Source: Streptomyces seoulensis (GTDB lineage Bacteria > Actinomycetota > Actinomycetes > Streptomycetales > Streptomycetaceae). Taken from it: DNA of 64,000 nt. This document shows, piece by piece, positions 1 to 7,752 of the stretch (positions are counted from its first letter, which is position 1; every line of letters starts with the position of its first letter). Where the stretch lies: the NCBI GenBank assembly GCA_013364255.1, contig CP054936.1:1764753-1828752 (forward strand), in the 5' to 3' direction. Below the pieces are notes generated by a model. That model saw only the letters and a list, made by a program, of their open reading frames with translations. It did not search any database and was not told the DNA's origin. Both the position numbers and the translations under genes were made by a program.

Positions 1-329
1 TGGACGCCATGACGCGCGGCGTGCGGACCTGCGCGCCCCGCCCCTCCCCGGCGGCGGCCGCGACCAGCGCGAAGGCCGGCCGGCATCGCCTGCCAAGTGA
101 CGCCGCCCGCGACCGGACAGCGCACCGCGTCAACCATCTGCCCTTCCCAGGCCCCCGGTGTGCTGGTCACGATGACGTGCGGACACCCGCCGCGCGTTCC
201 CCCCGCTCGCCCCGTACCTCTGCCAGCTGCTCGGCCAGTTGCCCCACAAGGGCTGCGACCAGCGGTTTCACCCACGACGGTAAGGTGACATGGGCCCACC
301 GGTCCGGCACCACGTACCAGGAGCGCCAA
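1..329. other. Leading stretch without a supported gene
   Basis: Open frames cross this stretch on both strands, but none shows recognisable motifs together with a ribosome binding site. A minus-strand run reading HVTLPSWVKPLVAALVGQL sits near 235-297, but it stops after about 40 codons and has no good start. The segment is best treated as intergenic or as gene debris. Confidence 0.4.
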
Positions 330-836
330 TTGTCCAGGCTCTACGTCGTCACCGGCGCTCCCGGAGCCGGCAAGTCCACCCTCCTGCCACACCTGGCGGC
401 ATACCCGTTCGCCACGGTCGACTTCGACGAACTGCCGGAACAGGACGGCAGCTTGCTCGGCATCGACATCACCTCGCCTTCAGCGGATTCCGTGTGGCCC
501 GCTTACAACAGGCTCTGGGTGCGGATCACGGCCATGATGCTCCGGGCCGGCGCAGACGTAGTGGTGCTGTGCCCCCTGACACCGGCCGAATGGGCAAGCG
601 CTGCCGCAGGAGTCCCGGACCCGCCGCACGTCCTCTGGGCACGCCTCGACTGCGCCGACGCGGACAGACGCACTCGCCTGGCCGCCCGTGGATGGAACGC
701 CGACGAGATCGGGCAAGCACTCGAGGACGCGGAAGAACTACGGCACGCGGTGGACCGGGAGTTCACCACGACCGACCGCAGCCCGGCCGAGACTGCCGCG
801 GCCCTGAGCCTGTGGATCACCAGCGAAAGGGAATGA
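330..836 (+). CDS. Small AAA/zeta-like P-loop ATPase or kinase
   Basis: This is a 168-aa protein that opens almost directly with a nucleotide-binding loop, VVTGAPGAGKSTLL, at about residues 5-18. That layout is typical of short P-loop kinases and ATPases that phosphorylate a small molecule or act as stand-alone nucleotide binders. A second acidic strand, FATVDFDEL, follows near residues 32-40, and VVVLCPLTP near residue 74 is a plausible Walker-B-like strand. I chose the TTG at 330 because AGGAG lies just upstream at 318-322 and the P-loop then falls at the usual N-terminal position. The open frame continues upstream to an ATG at 9, but that extension is arginine/alanine-rich and looks non-coding. 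The substrate is unknown. Confidence 0.6.
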   Translation: MSRLYVVTGAPGAGKSTLLPHLAAYPFATVDFDELPEQDGSLLGIDITSPSADSVWPAYNRLWVRITAMMLRAGADVVVLCPLTPAEWASAAAGVPDPPHVLWARLDCADADRRTRLAARGWNADEIGQALEDAEELRHAVDREFTTTDRSPAETAAALSLWITSERE

Positions 837-1107
837 CCTCGGCCGGCGCAGCCCGCCGTGAACAAGCCGAGGGTAGCCGCTCAGTCGCCGACACCGACCC
901 GCACCGACCGGCGCCCTGCCGTCACCTTCGCCGAGCCACGGCGCCGGCCGAGCCCGGGGCTTCACATTGCCCAGACATTGCGGACGGCGGCGGTTCGTGA
1001 CCTGGCCATGACTTGCGCATGACATGTTCAGGGAAGTCCTTGCTCCGCTACTCCGTGTTGGCACATCGTCGCTCTGCGGCGCCGATCCCGTGCCGCGTCC
1101 GGCTGAG

Positions 1108-1131
1108 ACGCGTCCGTCGTCCAGGACGCGT
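1108..1131. promoter_or_regulatory. Inverted repeat upstream of the S8 protease gene
   Basis: A perfect 8-bp inverted repeat, ACGCGTCC (1108-1115) and GGACGCGT (1124-1131), with an 8-nt spacer, sits 24 bp before the protease start codon. It could be an operator or a short 5' UTR hairpin. The rest of 837-1155 shows no gene. Confidence 0.35.
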
Positions 1132-1155
1132 ACCGATCGAGAAGGACTTCCTCCG

Positions 1156-2367
1156 ATGGCAGCAGTACGCACCATGAAGCGCCGGATCGCCGCGGCGGTC
1201 GCCACCACGGCCGCCGTGTCGGCCGTTCTCGCCGGCGTCACGGCGCAACCGGCCGAGGCCGCGCCGACATCAGGCACGGTGCTCAACGCCGACAGCCCCC
1301 AGGCGGTGCCCGGCAGCTACATCGTCACCCTGAAGCGCGGCGTCGGGTTCAAGGCGAACGCGCGGCAGGGCAAGGACCTGATCTCCGCGTACGGCGGCTC
1401 CGTGCGGCGGACGTTCACCTCCGCCCTGAACGGCTACTCCGCGACGCTCACCAGCACGGAGGCCAGACGTCTGGCGGCCGACCCCGAGATCGCCTCGGTC
1501 GAGCAGGACCAGGTGGTGCACGCGCTCGGGACGCAGACCGACGCGCCGTGGGGTCTGGACCGGATCGACCAGCCCCACCTCCCGCTGAGCGGCACGTACA
1601 CCTACCCGGACAGCGGCGGCGGCAACTCGACCGTGTACGTGCTGGACACCGGTGTACGCATCACCCACCGGGAGTTCGGCGGCCGGGCGTCGTACGGCTA
1701 CGACTTCGTCGACAACGACGCCACCGCGCAGGACGGCTACGGCCACGGCACGTTCGTCGCCACGAACGTCGCCGGAAGCACCTACGGCGTGGCCAAGCAG
1801 GCGAAGATCGTCGCGGTCCGCGTGCTGGGCAACGACGGCTCCGGCACCACCGCGGGCGTCATCGCGGGCGTGGACTGGATCACCTCCCACCACGTCGCCG
1901 ACTCCGTCGCCAACGTGTCCCTCGGCGGGGGCGCCAGCACCTCGCTGGACAACGCGGTGAACAACTCGATCGCCTCCGGAGTCACCTACTCCATAGCGGC
2001 GGGCAACTCCGGTGCCAACGCGGCCAACTACTCACCGGCTCGTGTCGCCAACGCCCTCACGGTCGGCGCGACCACCAACTCCGACGCGCGGGCCAGTTAC
2101 TCCAACTACGGCTCCGTCGTGGACCTTTTCGCCCCCGGCAGCAACATCACCGCCGGCTGGAACACCTCGGACACCGCCACCTACACCGGAAGCGGCACGT
2201 CCTTCGCCGCCCCGCATGTCTCCGGTGCGGCGGCGCTCTACCTGACCGCCCACCCCGGCGCCTCCCCGGCGACCGTGGCTGCGGCTCTGGTGAACGGCGC
2301 CACCGGCAACGTCCTCACGGGCATCGGCGCCGGCTCACCCAACAAGCTGCTCAAGCTCGTTCCGTAG
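1156..2367 (+). CDS. Secreted S8 family subtilisin-like serine protease
   Basis: This 403-aa extracellular endopeptidase belongs to the proteinase K/aqualysin group. An N-terminal signal peptide (KRR followed by an alanine/valine-rich core, cleavage probably after AEA near residue 35) is followed by an I9-type inhibitory propeptide (PGSYIVTLKRGVG near residue 52 to about 123). The mature catalytic domain follows. The triad is visible: Asp164 in VYVLDTGV, His197 in GYGHGTF and Ser349 in GTSFAAPHVSG, with oxyanion Asn284 in AAGNSGAN. The His box reads GHGTF rather than the commoner GHGTH. ATG 1156 is chosen because GAAGGA (1141-1146) precedes it at good spacing and it places the signal peptide at the N-terminus; an in-frame ATG at 1174 is an alternative. 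A strong hairpin follows the stop. Confidence 0.95.
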   Translation: MAAVRTMKRRIAAAVATTAAVSAVLAGVTAQPAEAAPTSGTVLNADSPQAVPGSYIVTLKRGVGFKANARQGKDLISAYGGSVRRTFTSALNGYSATLTSTEARRLAADPEIASVEQDQVVHALGTQTDAPWGLDRIDQPHLPLSGTYTYPDSGGGNSTVYVLDTGVRITHREFGGRASYGYDFVDNDATAQDGYGHGTFVATNVAGSTYGVAKQAKIVAVRVLGNDGSGTTAGVIAGVDWITSHHVADSVANVSLGGGASTSLDNAVNNSIASGVTYSIAAGNSGANAANYSPARVANALTVGATTNSDARASYSNYGSVVDLFAPGSNITAGWNTSDTATYTGSGTSFAAPHVSGAAALYLTAHPGASPATVAAALVNGATGNVLTGIGAGSPNKLLKLVP

Positions 2368-2411
2368 CCCAACAGCCGCACCGCTCAGCACCCCACAGGA
2401 ATCACCCAACA

Positions 2412-2452
2412 GGCAGGCCCCGCCGCTCACCCACCGGAGCGCGGGGCCTGCC
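2412..2452 (+). terminator. Hairpin terminator after the S8 protease gene
   Basis: Perfect 12-bp arms, GGCAGGCCCCGC (2412-2423) and GCGGGGCCTGCC (2441-2452), are separated by 17 nt. The hairpin begins 44 nt after the protease stop codon. There is no U tract, as is usual in Streptomyces. Confidence 0.75.
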
Positions 2453-2461
2453 CCGTCCGGC

Positions 2462-2635
2462 GCGAGCTCCGAAGGGACGCCCCGGCGCTGGGAGTCGGAG
2501 CGCGCCCTGCTGAAGAGCGACAAGAACCCGCGTGTGATGCGGTACAGCGCCCTGACCCACTCCTTCCGAGCCGTCGACGACTCCCAGGGCCTGGATTACT
2601 TCGGGTACGTCTGGACGACGGAGCCCGCCCGGTAG
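2462..2635 (+). pseudogene. C-terminal gene remnant, unknown family
   Basis: A 57-codon open stretch ending in TAG at 2633 has clear actinomycete codon bias (GC at third positions) and a protein-like composition, for example ALLKSDKNPRVMRYSALTHS and LDYFGYVWTTEPAR. It has no start codon with a ribosome binding site, because its upstream end runs into the terminator hairpin of the protease gene. I read it as the tail of a gene whose 5' part has been lost. I do not recognise the family. Confidence 0.4.
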
Positions 2636-2854
2636 CCGTCACGCACGGGCGGACCGCGGGTCGCTCACACCCTTCGTCCCGGATGGCCGGTCCCTGAACG
2701 CGATCGCCTCCGGATACTGCCGGCAGCGGGGGCTGGCCCCACCTTCGATCGACCGGACAGCCGGATGGCCGGGAGAAGGCCATGTCGGCGACCGTGGGTC
2801 GGTCCCGAGCAAGTCGCCCACAGAGCAAGTCGCCTACAGAGAAGGCAGGAGATC

Positions 2855-4255
2855 GTGCGCATCGTCACGGCCACCGCCGCCGTCCTGGCCCTCGCCGGCC
2901 ACGCCGCCCCGGCCGCCACCGCCCCTCAGCCGACCACCGACGGAATCTGGCGCATGGACGGCTACGGCACGGTCCTGTCCATCCGGAACGGAACCTTGCA
3001 GGAGTATCAGACCACCGCCGTCAGCTGTCTCAAGGGCGATGCCGCGCAGCGGACGGGCCCCAGCACCTACACCACGCCCGACGGCACTGTCCTCACCGTG
3101 CGCATCCAGGGAGGCCGCGACCGCGGCTCGATGCGGGCGGACGGCTCCGTCGGCCACCGGAACCTGCGCCGGATCCCGAAGCTGCCCGACGCCTGCACGA
3201 GTCCGGCCCCCAAGGGCCCGCTCGCTGCCTTCGACGTCTTCTGGCAGTCCTTCGAGGAGAACTACCCCTTCTTCGCCGCCAAGGGCATCGACTGGCACGC
3301 CGTACGCGAGCAGTACCGCCCCCGGGTGAACGCCGGGACGACGAGGGACGAGCTCTACGCCGTCTTCAGCGAGATGGTCGAGCCGCTCCACGATGCCCAC
3401 GTCGCCGTCCAGGACGGCGATCGCGTCTTCGCACGGGTCCGCCCGGGCACCGTCGTGCCCACCGAGGAACTGGACACCAAGGTCAAGAAGTTCATCGTGG
3501 CGCGCGACCTCAAGAACGCCCAAAACCTCCAGGACTTCGCCAACGGGCGCATCACCTACGCCGACCTCCCCGGCGGGCATGGCTATCTGCGGATCTCCGG
3601 TTTCGGCGGATACGCGGGCGACGGCGCCCCCTACGCAGCCCAGCTGGCCGAGCTGGACAGGGCGCTGGACACGGTCCTCAGCCAGGAGCGCACCCAGCGC
3701 CTGAAGGGTCTGATCATCGACCTGCGGATCAATGGCGGCGGTTCCGACGCCCTGGGAATCCACATCGCCGAGCGCCTCACCGACACCTCCTACCTCGCCT
3801 ACTCCAAGCGGGCGCGCAACGACCCCACCGACCCCACCCGGCACACCCGCCCCCAGCCCGCGTATGTCACGCCGTCCCCAGGGCCCCGTTACACCGGCCC
3901 GATCGCCGTGCTGACCGGCGGCTCCACCGTCAGCGCGGGGGAGACCTTCGCCCAGGCCCTCATGGACCGGCCCGGCAAGACGGTCCGGATCGGGCAGCCC
4001 ACCCAGGGTGTCTTCTCGGACGTCATGTCGCGCAAGCTCCCGGGCGGCATGACGGCCTGGCTTCCGAACGAGGAGTTCCTGACCCGGTCGGGCAGGACCT
4101 TCGACGGCACGGGCATTCCGCCGCACCTCACAGCGCCGGTCTTCACGAAGGAGGAGTTCGCCAAGAAGAGGGACTCGGCCTTCGACAGCGCACTGAACGT
4201 CCTGCCGCAAAGCCCTGCTAGGAAGTGGCCCGAAACGGGTATCGCACGTCGGTGA
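2855..4255 (+). CDS. Secreted S41 family (tail-specific/tricorn-like) peptidase
   Basis: This 466-aa exported serine peptidase has a signal peptide made of the first ~23 residues (RIVTATAAVLALAGHAAPAATA). A family-specific N-terminal region follows, then the S41 core: GGHGYLRISGF (240-250), the strand GLIIDLRINGGGSD (285-298) and the nucleophile loop GGSTVSAGETFAQAL with the likely catalytic Ser360. No obvious PDZ domain is present, as in the shorter Streptomyces S41 enzymes. GTG 2855 is chosen because GAAGG and AGGAG lie just upstream and it begins at the signal peptide; the frame is open to an ATG at 2765. Its 3' end overlaps the convergent SDR gene by 38 bp. The substrate is unknown. Confidence 0.85.
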   Translation: MRIVTATAAVLALAGHAAPAATAPQPTTDGIWRMDGYGTVLSIRNGTLQEYQTTAVSCLKGDAAQRTGPSTYTTPDGTVLTVRIQGGRDRGSMRADGSVGHRNLRRIPKLPDACTSPAPKGPLAAFDVFWQSFEENYPFFAAKGIDWHAVREQYRPRVNAGTTRDELYAVFSEMVEPLHDAHVAVQDGDRVFARVRPGTVVPTEELDTKVKKFIVARDLKNAQNLQDFANGRITYADLPGGHGYLRISGFGGYAGDGAPYAAQLAELDRALDTVLSQERTQRLKGLIIDLRINGGGSDALGIHIAERLTDTSYLAYSKRARNDPTDPTRHTRPQPAYVTPSPGPRYTGPIAVLTGGSTVSAGETFAQALMDRPGKTVRIGQPTQGVFSDVMSRKLPGGMTAWLPNEEFLTRSGRTFDGTGIPPHLTAPVFTKEEFAKKRDSAFDSALNVLPQSPARKWPETGIARR

Positions 4256-5153
4256 GTTGTTCCGACAGCTCCCATAGACGGCGGCCCGTCTGCGGGTCGG
4301 CCGCCGTGGTGGACAACCGTACGTGTGTCGGACCGCCTCGCAGCTCGGCGAAGCCGTCCGGCCCGATGAAGTCACCGCCTTTCACCTCAGGGGCGGTGGC
4401 CGCGTACAGCTGGGGCAGCGCGCCTTGTTCCGGGCGCTGGGAAAGCGGGATGAGGATACGTCCGAACAGCACCTTCACGATGCCGACCGGCGCGCTCGTC
4501 TGCAGGTTGGTGGAGGTGTAACCGGGGTGGGCGAGCACGCTCCGCACCGAGCTGCCGGCCGCGGTCAGCCTTCGGTGGAGTTCCCATCCGAAGACGGCGT
4601 TGGCCAACTTCGACTGGTTGTAGAACCGCATGGGAGAGTACGTGCGCTCGCCCGAGAGGTCATCGAAGTAGAGGTGACCTTGCCGGTGGTTGGCCGAACT
4701 CACCGTGACCACGCGGGGGTCGATGCCGTCGGCGAGCAGGTCGAGCAGGAGACCGGTGAGCGCGAAGTGGCCGAGATGGTTGCCGGCGAACTGCGACTCG
4801 TGACCCTGAGCGCTCAGTGAACGGGGTGGCGCCATCACGCCGGCGTTGTTCACGAGTACGTCGAGTCGCGGGTGATCGGCGCGCAGCTGTTCGGCGAATG
4901 CTCGGACCGATCCGAGGTCAGCCAGGTCGAGACGGCGCACTTCCAGAGCGGCGTCGGGCTGCTCAGCGGTGATCTCTGCGGCGGCCGTGTGCCCTTTCCC
5001 CTCGTCGCGTACGGCGAGGATCACGTGTGCGCCCTTGCGGGCGAGTGCCCGGGTGGTTGCCAGGCCGAGACCGCTGTTGGCCCCGGTGACGACGAACACC
5101 CGCTTGGCCTGATCGGGGATCTGATCGGCGGTCCAGCGCAGACTCTTCGACAT
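4218..5153 (-). CDS. Short-chain dehydrogenase/reductase (retinol dehydrogenase-like SDR)
   Basis: This 311-aa NAD(P)-dependent oxidoreductase has a classical SDR Rossmann fold. The cofactor motif TGANSGLG is at about residues 23-30, LVNNAGVM at about 100-107, the catalytic serine strand VTVSS follows, and the active-site YNQSK (YxxxK) comes next. The long C-terminal substrate loop and overall length fit the retinol dehydrogenase/WW-domain-oxidoreductase-like SDR group. The start MSKSLRW at 5153 is preferred over an upstream in-frame ATG at 5216, because the upstream option would translate the repeated operator. The gene is divergent from a TetR regulator and shares with it a control region carrying two near-identical 16-bp repeats, so it is probably that regulator's target. 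Confidence 0.9.
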   Translation of the reverse strand: MSKSLRWTADQIPDQAKRVFVVTGANSGLGLATTRALARKGAHVILAVRDEGKGHTAAAEITAEQPDAALEVRRLDLADLGSVRAFAEQLRADHPRLDVLVNNAGVMAPPRSLSAQGHESQFAGNHLGHFALTGLLLDLLADGIDPRVVTVSSANHRQGHLYFDDLSGERTYSPMRFYNQSKLANAVFGWELHRRLTAAGSSVRSVLAHPGYTSTNLQTSAPVGIVKVLFGRILIPLSQRPEQGALPQLYAATAPEVKGGDFIGPDGFAELRGGPTHVRLSTTAADPQTGRRLWELSEQLTDVRYPFRATS

Positions 5154-5172
5154 GTGGCACACATTGCCGTGT

Positions 5173-5215
5173 ATGTCACTTGGTGTCAAGATGTCACTGG
5201 GTGTCATGTGTGACA
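5173..5215. promoter_or_regulatory. Repeated operator between SDR and TetR genes
   Basis: Two 16-bp direct repeats, ATGTCACTTGGTGTCA (5173-5188) and ATGTCACTGGGTGTCA (5191-5206), differ at one base and start 18 bp apart. Each is an imperfect palindrome (TGTCAC/GTGTCA). An adjoining inverted repeat TGTCA-TGTG-TGACA (about 5202-5215) adds a third half-site pair. Placement between divergent SDR and TetR genes makes this the likely TetR operator. Confidence 0.7.
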
Positions 5216-5233
5216 TGGAGCTAGAATGCCGAG

Positions 5234-5842
5234 GTGAGTTCCCGCCCTGAAACCACCCTGGCCCAGCGCAAACGCCAGCTCGTCTCCAACGAGCTCAGTG
5301 AGGCGGCGCTCCAGCTGATGGCCTCGAAGGGATTCGACGCGGTCACCGTCGACGAGATCGCGGCCACCGCCGGCGTGTCCAAGCGAACCTTCTTCCGGTA
5401 CTTCGCCTCCAAGGAGGACGTCGTCGTCCAATTCCTGGCCGACATGGGCACCGGCATGCGCGCGGCGCTGGCGTCACGACCCACCACGGAGCGGCCGTCC
5501 CTGGCTCTGCGGCACACCGTCTGGGTCTCCATGACCGCCTGCGCCGGCCATTCCGACAGGGCGCTGGGTGTGGTGCAGCTGATCCTGCGGACCCCCGCCC
5601 TGCGTGCACGGTTCCTCGAGCACCAGGATCGGTGGCGCGACGACCTGGCAACGGAGTTGGCGCAGCGCCTGGGGCTCCGCCCCGACACCGATCCGTACCC
5701 ACAGGTGGCCGCGGGGATGGCGCTCACCGCCTTCGACGCTGTTCTGCAACAGTGGAGCGGCAGCGACGGTGTCCAGGACCCCGCCGAACTGACCGACCGG
5801 GTCTTCGCCATCATCGCCCCGGCGTTGGACTCGGTGAAGTGA
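5234..5842 (+). CDS. TetR family transcriptional regulator
   Basis: This 202-aa one-component regulator has its N-terminal helix-turn-helix at about residues 24-65, with the typical TetR signature ATAGVSKRTFFRYFASKED. The C-terminal ligand-binding domain (about residues 75-202) is all-helical and variable, of the type common in actinomycete TetR proteins with a WVSMTACAGHSDRAL-like helix. The GTG at 5234 lies only 18 bp beyond the repeated operator and has just a weak GAG upstream, so the message may be nearly leaderless. It most likely represses itself and the divergent SDR gene; the ligand is unknown. Confidence 0.9.
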   Translation: MSSRPETTLAQRKRQLVSNELSEAALQLMASKGFDAVTVDEIAATAGVSKRTFFRYFASKEDVVVQFLADMGTGMRAALASRPTTERPSLALRHTVWVSMTACAGHSDRALGVVQLILRTPALRARFLEHQDRWRDDLATELAQRLGLRPDTDPYPQVAAGMALTAFDAVLQQWSGSDGVQDPAELTDRVFAIIAPALDSVK

Positions 5843-6039
5843 GCGGCTTCGCGGCCGGCGAAAGATCTTGATGCCGGCGCCGAGGTGAACGCCCCCCAGG
5901 TGAACGACCAGCGCGTCGACGCGGCCACAGGCGAGCTCAAGCGGTGCTCCTCCGCACCCCTGCCGCCGTGTGCCACGAATCCTCAAAGATCAGCGAGGTA
6001 TGGCATCGGCACCACCTGCACGGTCGGTCCAGGCCGCCC

Positions 6040-7449
6040 TCACACCCGGCGGCGCACCCGCAGCGGTGCGTACAGGAGCAGGGCGGCGAGGAACGCCACC
6101 GGGTAGGCGAGATCGGCGCCGTGCAGGGCGCGGGCGACCGGGCCGACGTACAGGCCGGTGCTCATGAACGGCACCGCGACGGCGAAGCCGGCGACGAACG
6201 CCACGAGCGCCGGCCACCAAGGCGCCCGCGCCGCCTCCTCCGCCGCGAGGTCCACCGGCCGGCCGTCGCGCGCCCGCGCGCGGGCCAGCCAGTCGACGGT
6301 CACGATCGCCACGAAGCCGGGGATCCAGTAGCCGACGAACAGCAGCACGTTCTGGAAGCGGGCGGTGGTGTCGGCGGCGTGCATCCACAGCACGAGCGGG
6401 AAACCGAGCACCGCGGCGAGCGCGGCGGCCACCGGACGCGGCAGCCGGACGCCGACGGTCTGCAACGCCAGTGACCCGCTGTAGTCGTTCATCGCGTTGC
6501 TGCACAGCGCCGCGAGGGCCACCGCGAGGAGCCCGAACGCGCCGAGCGCGCCGCCGCCCAGCAGCCGGTCCACCCCGCGGGCGGTCTGGTCGGTGAACTG
6601 CGCCGCGCCCCACAGCCCGAGCGCCTGCACCGCGACGAAGGACGTTCCGACCCCGAGCAGGGTGCACCAGAACATCCGCCCACGGGACGCCGTGCGCGGC
6701 AGGTAGCGGCTGAAGTCGCTGGCGTACGGCGCCCACGAGAGGGCGAGGCTCAACGCGACGGTGCAGGTCAGCACGAACGCGCCCGCGCGGTCGGCGCCGT
6801 GCGCGCTCGCGGCTGTCGTGGGCTGGGCGCCGTGCGCGAGCTTCACCGCGAGGACGGCGAACGCGGCGGCGAGAGCGAAGGTCATCACCGTCTGCAGGCG
6901 GTGGATCGCCTCGTAGCCGATGACGCCCAGCGCCCCTTGGGCCGCGAGCATCACCAGGACGCCCAGCCAGAACGGCCAGCCGAACAACTGGGCCAGCGCG
7001 TCGCCGCCGAACAGACCGATCAGCGCGTCCCAGGCGATGGACGACAGCCACTGGAGAGCGCCCGGCAGCACGACGCCCCGCCCGAAGGCCAGCCTCGCCA
7101 GCGGGAGTTGGCCCGCCCCGGTCTGGCTGCCCCAGGTGCCCAGGTAAGCGGTGGGCACCGCGCCGAGCAGGGTGCCGAGCACCACGGCGAGCAGCGCGGT
7201 GCCGAAGTCCAGCCCGAGGGCCGCCCCGACAGTGCCGGTGAACACCCCGGTCATCGTCAGGTTGGGGGCGAACCACACGGTGAACAGCCGCCGGGGGCCG
7301 CCGTAGCGGGCATCCTCCGGCACCGGCGCGATACCGCGCGCCTCCACCCGCAGATCCCCGGGCGCCGTCGGCATCCGCCCGTCGAAGACACCCCGCGCCT
7401 CGGCAACGGCAGCCCCGTCACGGGCATCACGGGCATACGGCAATGACAT
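6040..7449 (-). CDS. cytX: NCS1 family cytosine/hydroxymethylpyrimidine permease
   Basis: This 469-aa integral membrane transporter has about 12 hydrophobic segments. The first begins near residue 55 (LFTVWFAPNLTMTGVFTGTVG), which is the NCS1 signature region with the conserved FAPN. GxxxPxAYLGTWGSQTG and SSIAWDALI near residues 115-150 are further NCS1 hallmarks. The gene is preceded by a clear TPP riboswitch, which in actinomycetes marks CytX-type permeases that import the thiamine precursor HMP. That context, rather than the transporter sequence alone, is why I favour HMP over cytosine. The ATG at 7449 follows a GGAGGGA ribosome binding site that lies inside the riboswitch 3' end, so translation should fall when TPP is abundant. 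Confidence 0.85.
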   Translation of the reverse strand: MSLPYARDARDGAAVAEARGVFDGRMPTAPGDLRVEARGIAPVPEDARYGGPRRLFTVWFAPNLTMTGVFTGTVGAALGLDFGTALLAVVLGTLLGAVPTAYLGTWGSQTGAGQLPLARLAFGRGVVLPGALQWLSSIAWDALIGLFGGDALAQLFGWPFWLGVLVMLAAQGALGVIGYEAIHRLQTVMTFALAAAFAVLAVKLAHGAQPTTAASAHGADRAGAFVLTCTVALSLALSWAPYASDFSRYLPRTASRGRMFWCTLLGVGTSFVAVQALGLWGAAQFTDQTARGVDRLLGGGALGAFGLLAVALAALCSNAMNDYSGSLALQTVGVRLPRPVAAALAAVLGFPLVLWMHAADTTARFQNVLLFVGYWIPGFVAIVTVDWLARARARDGRPVDLAAEEAARAPWWPALVAFVAGFAVAVPFMSTGLYVGPVARALHGADLAYPVAFLAALLLYAPLRVRRRV

Positions 7450-7455
7450 ACGACA

Positions 7456-7527
7456 TCCCTCCGCCAGTCCTAACTGGTTCAGGTTCGACGGGTGTGATCT
7501 CAGCCCACGCGCGGGGCACCCCGTGTC
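7456..7527 (-). ncRNA. TPP (THI-box) riboswitch
   Basis: Read on the minus strand, the conserved THI-box blocks appear in order: GGGGTGCC, then GGGCTGAGATCACACCC, then GAACCTGAACCAGTTAGGA, then CTGGCGGAGGGA. These are the P2/J3-2 pyrimidine sensor and the P4/P5 pyrophosphate helices of the thiamine pyrophosphate aptamer. The last block contains the Shine-Dalgarno of the permease start at 7449. There is no room for a separate expression platform, so ligand binding most simply occludes ribosome access. Confidence 0.93.
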
Positions 7528-7752
7528 CAGGTACGCCGGTCAGAATAACCCGGCCCGGTGACCGGTGCCGATGTCCTGCCGATCGCCGACGACAGACGGT
7601 GGCGCACAGTGCCCTGGGACAGCCGGAGCAAGCTCGGATCCGGGGCCGTGCGCCTGGCCGGTCCCGGCGTCCGGGGAGAACCGGCCACGTCCTGACCATC
7701 CGTGCGTGCGCCAGGGCCGGACCGGGAGTCCGGCCCGGCCCTGGCGATTGGT

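Noticed and set aside
1..329. N-terminal extension of the small P-loop ATPase to the ATG at 9
   Set aside because: The extension is low-complexity, while a TTG with a good ribosome binding site lies right before the P-loop strand.
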